Assembly: GCA_030765055.1 (NCBI GenBank)
Contig: CM060953.1
Coordinates: forward strand, 6,951,800 to 7,015,799
Length of the DNA stretch: 64,000 nucleotides
Origin: Mantis religiosa
Lineage: Eukaryota > Arthropoda > Insecta > Mantodea > Mantidae
Direction of reading: 5' to 3'
Position 1 is the stretch's first letter. Each line of letters starts with the position of its first letter. The notes beneath the pieces were generated by a model. The model was given only the letters and a program-made list of their open reading frames with translations, made no database searches and was not told the DNA's origin. This document shows, one piece after another, positions 57,149-64,000 of this stretch. Position numbers and translations under genes: made by a program.

Positions 57149-58662
57149 GCGTGTTGATGTGCGTTCGAGAATAGGGGCAACATGGCGGCTGTTACCATAA
57201 CAACGGACTAGTGGCTCACTTGTTTTTCTCATTGCAGCGCTAGCGTCAAATCCCAATCTCGAACACAGAGTATCAGAGGTGCTTTTTATCATACTAAGAC
57301 TTCATTCAGCGATCTTCAACGCTTAATGAGAAAACGGTTATTTGTACAAGAAAATGTCATTCAAGAATAAGCTGTCCACATGAAAAATGAAGAATACAAA
57401 TTAGCAAAGCTTACTATCAGCAGTACCATTTTGTAGAGCAAAACTTGCCCTACAACTTGGGCCAAAGTTAACATTTATTGCAAAGTGTGTAGGATTGCAA
57501 ACATCCAAACATCACAGTACAAAGTAACAGATGTACCTTAATTATTGCATCTAGAATAATAAAAACATAACAAATTACAGAAGAGATTTCATTATGAGAC
57601 TTACACTAAAGATATTATATGTTCAAAATATTTATCATTTATTTCCCCCTTAAAAGCGGAAATTGCTTATTTGTTATTCGGCAGTGGAAGGTTATCAAGG
57701 GCTGCCGCTTACGATAAGGAGGCATACATACGTAAGTTAGATTTGTGTAAACTTACGAAGGATACATGTTTCTCGTAAAAAAGTGAAATTCTAATTAAAG
57801 AAAGCGGTACAGTCAAGAATTGGTAGATTGGGGAGGAAGTTTGAATGCAACAAACACCACCTACAAAGCTGGTGTAGGTAGGGAATATACAGCTAGTTAT
57901 CCTACGGGGAACTGCTTGCCCTACACTGCGCTGTTTCTAAACGCTTCCGTTCCCTCTGCGTTCGCAGTTGACGCTGTGTCGTTTGTCATGTTGATATACA
58001 ATCTTCATGCACGATTCTACAGACTCTTGTAAATAAGAGAGAAAGCGATTTATGGACAAAGCCCCAGAGAACAGTTTTAATATAGATCTGGGACCTACTG
58101 TTGATAAGAAACAAAATAAATAACCGCAATCTTACCGATGATAATCTCGATAGCAGTAGAAGTAAACCTGTAGAAATCTGAGATAGCTTATACAGTAATT
58201 AGGAATCAGCAAATTACAAATTTGAATGCATTTAAACTTTTACAATTAAAAGCCTCAAAGATAATTGTAGTTGAATTGCAACTACTCGATATGTGAATAA
58301 AATTAATATATTGATTTTATGTTGAAAGTAAAATTAAGAAATATATGTCCATAAATGAATATTCACCTCAGCCGCCATACAACACGCTTCTCTGTATCAG
58401 GAAATTCCTTGTTTCGCGGATCACGCGTCCATCTAAAGCTATAGACAAGGTCAACACCGTGCTTCCCCCAACGTTATTACCATGGCTCTTCCTCCGTAAG
58501 GCATGGGTCATAATTCACGCATATTCCATGGTTCGCTATAACTCCACGGCACAGGACACATACTCCTCGTACAGAGTTGAACTTTTAAACATTCTTAATA
58601 CCACTAAACCCATTACAATATGGTAAAGCGTTGAGTCATATTGAATCAATAACGAGCGCAGG
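56571..58662. other. Intergenic or COQ5 intron, nothing firm
   Basis: An A36 run lies at 57112-57147, followed by CGCGTGTTGATGTGCGTTCG, which could be a retroposon tail. A GC-richer block at 57885-57985 and another at 58370-58560 match nothing else here. Confidence 0.35.
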
Positions 58663-60070
58663 TAATACAATATAGGCCGTCTTACGTACGTTGTACTGAT
58701 GGTCAAACTGTAGTGTACTATATTCCCGACTTCTCTGGTCTCTCTAAACCGACCGACCTCCCATAACAACTGTAATCATTCGCCAGACAGATAATACAAT
58801 ATACGTCGTGTTACGTACGCTGTACTGATGGTCAGATTGTACTGTACTACATTCCTGTCTTCTCTGATCTCTCTAAACCGAGCGATCTCCCATAACAACT
58901 GTACTCATTCGTCAGACAGGTATACAATATACGTCGTGTTACGTACGCTGTACTGATGGTCAGACTGTACTGTACTATATTCCGGTCTTCTCTGATCTCT
59001 CTAAACCGAGCGATCTCCCATAACACTGTACTCATTCGTCAGATAGGTATACAATATACATCGTGTTACGTACGCTGTACTGAAGGTCAGACTGTACTGT
59101 ACTAGATTCCCGACTTCTCTGATCTCTCTAAACCGAGCGATCTCCCATAGCAACTGTACTCATTCGTCAGACAGGTATTACAATATACGTCGTCTTACGT
59201 ACGCTGTACTGATGGTCAGACTGTACTGTACTATATCCCCGACTTCTCTGATCCCTCTAAACCGAGCGATCTCCCACAACAACTGTACTCATTCGTCAGA
59301 CAGGTAATACAATATACGTCATGTTACGTACGCTTTACTGATGGTCAGACTGTACTGTACTATATCCCCGACTTCTCTGATCCCTCTAAACCGAGCGATC
59401 TCCCACAACAACTGTACTCATTCGTCAGACAGGTAATACAATATACGTCATGTTACGTACGCTTTACTGATGGTCAGACTGTACTGTACTATATCCCCGA
59501 CTTCTCTGATCCCTCTAAACCGAGCGATCTCCCACAACAACTGTACTCATTCGTCAGACAGGTAATACAATATACGTCATGTTACGTACGCTGTACTGAT
59601 GGTCAGACTGTACTGTACTACATTCCCGTCTTCTCTGATCTCTCTAAACCGAGCGATCTCCCATAACAACTGTACTCATTTGTCAGACAGGTAATACAAT
59701 ATACGTCGTGTTACGTACGCTGTACTGATGGTCAGACTGTACTGTACTATATCCCCGACTTCTCTGATCCCTCTAAACCGAGCGATCTCCCACAACAACT
59801 GTACTCATTCGTCAGACAGGTAATACAATATACGTCATGTTACGTACGCTTTACTGATGGTCAGACTGTACTGTACTATATCCCCGACTTCTCTGATCCC
59901 TCTAAACCGAGTGATCTCTCATACAACTGTACTCATTCGTCAGACAGGTAATACAATATATGTCGTGCTACATATGCTGTACTGATGGTCAGACTGTATT
60001 GTACTATATTCTCTTCTCTGATCTCTCTAAACCAAGCAATCTCCCATAATAACTGTACTTATTCGTCAGG
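58663..60070. repeat. 129 bp satellite, eleven monomers
   Basis: The monomer includes TAATACAATATACGTCGTGT, TACGTACGCTGTACTGATGG and CTCTAAACCGAGCGATCTCC. Starts are at 58663, 58792, 58921, 59048, 59176, 59305, 59434, 59563, 59692, 59821 and 59949, so spacing is 127-129 bp. Central monomers (59305-59562) are nearly identical to each other while the last one is most diverged. Confidence 0.95.
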
Positions 60071-60439
60071 TTTATATCATGAATGGTCCATGAATGTGTG
60101 TGAACAGAATACTCAAAACATGCCAAAGTTGCTGTAGTCAGCATCTTCCAAGATGTAACAACGTGAAGACAACTACTCTTAACTAGGAAAAGTTGTTTTT
60201 ACAAAAACAGCTCCATATGCTGTGTTTAAGTCTGTTACCTGACGGTGGATGTCTGGCATGGACAAATTAAACCATTCCACTACTTTTGCTGTTTTCCAGC
60301 AAAAGAAAAAGAAGAAAAAGCAGCATTCAAGGACAGACACTAGTTGATATTATGAAGTTGAAAGCGCTAGCTGCATTGTTACCATGTACTGGTATTCTGG
60401 GCATTCTCTGGTGCATGTAGTAATCTTGAGTTCATTACA

Positions 60440-61071
60440 GGTCAACTCAGAATGTCTGGTGTTAAAAGAAAACATCTGAACTTGAGCATTACTCAGAAGT
60501 TGGAGTTAAATAAATAAACTGGAAAGTGGAGCATCTGTTGCACATATTTGTGAGTTGTATGGAGTAAAAAAGCAGATGGTTTCTGACATATGAGAAAGCA
60601 AAAATCACTTTTTCAGTTTCCTTTGAAATAAAATGTGATTCTGAGTCATGAAGGGATCACTGCAAATGTTGTACAAGAGGATGAAGATGAAGACGACAGT
60701 GATGATGAATCTTTTAAGTGTGGACTTAAATTATAATAAGAGACCACATGGATGATGTGATTTCTAACGTGGAAAGATCTTCATACCTACAAGTGCTAGC
60801 CTATTATGAACATTTCAGACAGTTTCATTCCTTAATTCTAAAGAAACAATATTCAAGTGGGAAGCAAGTGGGTATTGACACTTTTTTCAAACCCACTACT
60901 TCACAGGGAACAACTTCTAATCAAGAGTAAATCATGTAAAGTAAATTGTATGTACGAATAAAACAGTTCAATTGCTTCTCTTTCATTTTCATTAATTCTG
61001 TGATTTAATGGACTTTCAATTTTCTGGACAATTATTGGCCCCCTTAGATCCGCTACAATGAGAGTTTGTTG
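60440..61071 (+). pseudogene. pogo/Tigger-type transposase remnant
   Basis: The start at 60452 encodes MSGVKRKHLNLSITQKLEL, then after a one-base break LESGASVAHICELYGVKKQ. This is the CENP-B-like N-terminal helix-turn-helix of pogo/Tigger transposases. The DDE core is deleted; 60640-60930 carries the acidic region and the C-terminal HMDDVISNVERSSYLQVLAY ... GIDTFFKPTTSQ. The far end at 61040-61071 (CCCCCTTAGATCC...TTTGTTGCAG followed by TA) looks like a degraded right terminal repeat. Confidence 0.7.
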
Positions 61072-62011
61072 CAGTAAGTCACTAGTTGTTCTCTCTTGTG
61101 TTCATACAAAGAGAATGGAATTTCAAAGCAAACACATAGCAATCTATATTTCAAGATCTATGGCTTTAGGCCTACTGCATTCTTCTTCTACCTATGATGA
61201 ATTGCTAAATGTGTTGGGAGTGTATCTTGATTAACAAGAACTGTAACAATAGTTTGTAGAAGAATGAATAACTGTCTGAATGTCACATCACATTTTTTCA
61301 AATGTTATATATAAAAAACTGTACGTTTAGGGGCTGGTTTCACCAACAGATATCACAAATTCTCTAACATCTTGTTCATTAACATTAAGTTTCAACTCTT
61401 TTTTAAAAGTCTTGCATTTATCAAGAATTTTCAGAGAATTATTAACTGAATTCAGGTCGAAAAGAGGACAACAAATAACCAAAAGCGAGAAGATGGTGAA
61501 CTAATCTGACAACTTGTGAAAGTTCTCTGATGCACTTTTGTCGATCCTTTGCTTTGTAAGACTATGCTTAGATTGGTTGTTGAATTGAATAGGATTTATT
61601 TATACAATTACTATTTACAATACATATTTTACTTAACCTAGTTGTATAAACTGCCTGGTGACACTAGCAAACTCAGCCTGTTTGGCGCCCAGGCCTTCTA
61701 GCATTGCTGAATACCATAGCATCCCCTCCGTCAACTAATCTGATTTCTTTTCTGTCTCTCCTTGTTATCCCAGCACTTCTTTTTTTCCAATCTTTTCTTT
61801 TCTCATCCACTTTTCTTCAGCTTTCCAAAATAAGCTCTCATATTTCATCTTCTTTCACTTTTTCCCCATAACCATTTTTATAGCTATCATCTTACTTTGC
61901 AATTTTTTTCATTTTTCTTCTCCCATACTTAGTCTCTACCTGCTATTATCTGTTTCATATAACCTTGCCCGGCTGAAATGTATCACTCCGCATTCAACAA
62001 ACCTCCCCCTT
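61072..62011. other. Intergenic, pyrimidine-rich part
   Basis: 61740-61930 is strongly T/C-rich on the plus strand. No feature was recognised. Confidence 0.3.
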
Positions 62012-62812
62012 GCCCTAATTGGCTGATGCTTTCGCATCATAGGCCATAGGCGGTGCCTTCCCGTCACATTTCGTAATAATTGCCGGGAAGATAAATAAAA
62101 TCATACAAAAATCATACAAATAAGGATATGAAGGCATGCAAAAATACAAGTTTATAATGAACTGAGCAAATTGAAACAGAATGATTGAGCAATGAAACTG
62201 AAAGAGTTTATAATGAAAGGCCTTTGGCCTTTTCCACTGGGATTTTTTAAACCAGAACACATACCTTTCAAAAATGCTTGTCTTTCAGTCTTAAAAGTCG
62301 TGTCACACCATACTTTACTTTTCGTGTGTTCTTCGTGTATATTTAGCGATTTGTATCTCGGTGCAGTGTGGTTGTCAAATAGCGTCTTCACCACACAGCA
62401 ATATCGCCTCTGTCTTTTAGCACATTTTTCTTGCCTCTTTTTTCATTCACAAATCCCAGCTGTATAAGCAATCTGCTGAAATTTAGTAAATCTGTATCCT
62501 CATTTACAGCAGACGAAATGTTACTTATGTTAGGGAGTTCGTTTCTAAAGAAAAACTACACACATGACGACGCACAACACTTTTCACGTATTTTCTCCGA
62601 GCACGCACTTTTGTTTATTCCTGCTTTTGCCTGGAGTGGTAAGTTTTCCTGTTTCCCCAATTTCATGTCGCGATGTTCCTACGGATCTAACACTCACACC
62701 TGTAACTTCAGAGCACAGCTGTTCGACTTCTCTCACTGACAAAGACGGATTCTTCTCTGTGAGTGCATTAAACACATGCAACACAATTCTTTTTTCGCCT
62801 GTTTGTAAATAA
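62012..62812 (-). pseudogene. Possible transposase-like relic, minus strand
   Basis: The minus strand from 62784 encodes LTEKNPSLSVREVEQLCSEV then TGVSVRSVGTSR and TTPGKSRNK. This is a helix-turn-helix-like N-terminus of a type seen in arthropod DDE transposase families. Further down, 62394-62250 encodes FDNHTAPRYKSLNIHEEHTK and FKTERQAFLKGM with frame breaks. I do not recognise a catalytic domain. It could equally be a decayed unknown gene. Confidence 0.35.
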
Positions 62813-64000
62813 TTATCCTTGCGATACTTCAGCGAAAAACTGATAATAAGTACATGCGCAATAAACCATCAATAAAATAATTTAGCTCCCGCACTCTCGA
62901 ATGGCGATGCATGACTAATCCAGTTCAAAACAAGGTCAGTGATAAAAGTCATATAAACAAATGTCACCACTACCGCTAAATCATGTGCTATCGTGCCATG
63001 TGCTTGAGAGCAAAGCAACCTCCTCTTTACTTCGTTTAAGAATTAACATGCATTTCAGATAAATCAACTGTTGCGTAATATATTTAATTAAAACAGTTAA
63101 GAAAATATAAATTTGACAATTCTCTTCACCATGTTAAATAACGAACTAATTTTTACCGCACGACAGTCATTACCACAACAGCAACCAATGAGAGGTGATT
63201 AGGTCACGTGACCGTTAAGAGATACTGGGCAAGCTTATGTGAAACAAGGTTTTTTTTATAGTTCTCTGCACTCTGTCAAATAAAAAACCGTACTTTCTGT
63301 TTCTCTGCATAAGTCACATATTCCCATTTGATTAGTTATTGATTAGTTGATGATAATTTTTTATGCTAGTTTTGTTGTTTTCTGATGTGTAGTTCAATAC
63401 AAATAGAAGTGGAAATAAATAAGAAAGCTAGATACAGGCATTAATTTCTCATCTTATGAAAAAGAATTAGTAGTAAAGCTGTTAACCAAAATACACACCA
63501 ATTGCTGAATGCAAAACAATGCTTGGTCTAAAGCTGGAGGAAAAAGCATATGAATGAATTTAACTCCAGGTCTACAAAACAACTGAAGCTGTTTTATGTA
63601 AATTTAAAATAGAACATATGTAAATAGTATCTACTATCTATTTCAAATGGGATAATGTTTGTCCTTGAGTGTTAATAGGTGAGCAACCAATCCAAGTCTT
63701 GCGATGTTGTCATATTGCATTCCCCCTAAGTGGTGTGTGATGAGAGGCAATCTATTTGTACTAAAACAAAACTTCAGATTTTGCCACAACTGATTCATGT
63801 GGAAGGCAGAGAGTAATGTACCACATAACCGTGAAAACCCCATATTTTTAGCTCAAATAGTTTTCGTAATACAAATATATAAAGCACTATTATATTATAA
63901 CAATGCATCGCAATATAAGCACTGGTTGGCATGTATGCGTGAATGTATATTTGTAATTACTCAGAACTGAAACATAAATGTTTTACATGACATGATAAAA
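62813..64000. other. Intergenic or COQ5 intron
   Basis: Bases 63676-63745 are the inverse of 38385-38455 (TATTGCATTCCCCCTAAGTG). Nothing else was recognised up to the window edge. Confidence 0.35.

Noticed and set aside
57110..57300. Processed retrocopy marked by the A36 run
   Set aside because: No body or gene-like sequence was recognised upstream of the A run and no target duplication was seen; it may be a simple A-tract.
49939..64000. Upstream COQ5 exons with the SAM-binding GGTGD-type motif
   Set aside because: No matching minus-strand peptide was found by eye; either they are beyond the right edge or too short to recognise.

Overview
This window is eukaryotic nuclear DNA, most likely from an insect with a large, transposon-rich genome. 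It has no operons and no dense ORFs. It contains short conserved exons with GT..AG introns, at least nine interspersed repeat families (many tRNA-derived), DNA transposons, gypsy-type LTRs and several tandem arrays. The SRSF1 N-terminus (RIYVGNLPPDIRTKDIQDLF) and the COQ5 C-terminus are insect-like. I cannot name the species; a hemimetabolous insect such as a cockroach or termite is a guess based on genome texture.

Three host genes can be read from conserved peptide. On the minus strand at 3108-3274 is the first coding exon of the SR splicing factor SRSF1/SF2. On the plus strand at 30433-30780 is a complete two-exon cytoplasmic dynein light chain LC8 gene (DYNLL, Drosophila ctp) encoding 89 residues. 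On the minus strand at 46619-46720 and 49827-49938 are the last two coding exons of COQ5, the mitochondrial ubiquinone C-methyltransferase. SRSF1 and DYNLL are divergent, and DYNLL and COQ5 are convergent. From memory, this is the same order and orientation as the human SRSF9-DYNLL1-COQ5 block, so the locus appears to preserve an ancient bilaterian gene neighbourhood that has been inflated by repeats. This is the most interesting observation here.

Layout: 1-3.3 kb holds a TIR element, a SINE and SRSF1 exon 1. From 3.3 to 29.7 kb, the SRSF1-DYNLL gap is almost entirely repeats: SINE nests, a 12 x 108 bp array, a solo LTR, an internally deleted gypsy element, a 23 x 91 bp satellite, (ATT)122, and a retroposon with a 7 x 112 bp array. 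DYNLL lies at 29.8-32 kb. From 32.6 to 46.6 kb are two inverted Mutator-like MITEs, a piggyBac-like element, a pogo/Tigger remnant, a LINE RNase H fragment and more SINEs. COQ5 and its intron occupy 46.6-49.9 kb. The rest holds a mariner pseudogene interrupted by a SINE, a SINE with a 9 x 108 bp array, an 11 x 129 bp satellite and a second pogo remnant.

Repeat family letters (A to K) are mine, used only to link copies inside this window. Nested insertions give a partial chronology: SINE A interrupts SINE B, SINE C and the mariner; SINE B interrupts a pogo element; a hAT-type MITE interrupts repeat G.
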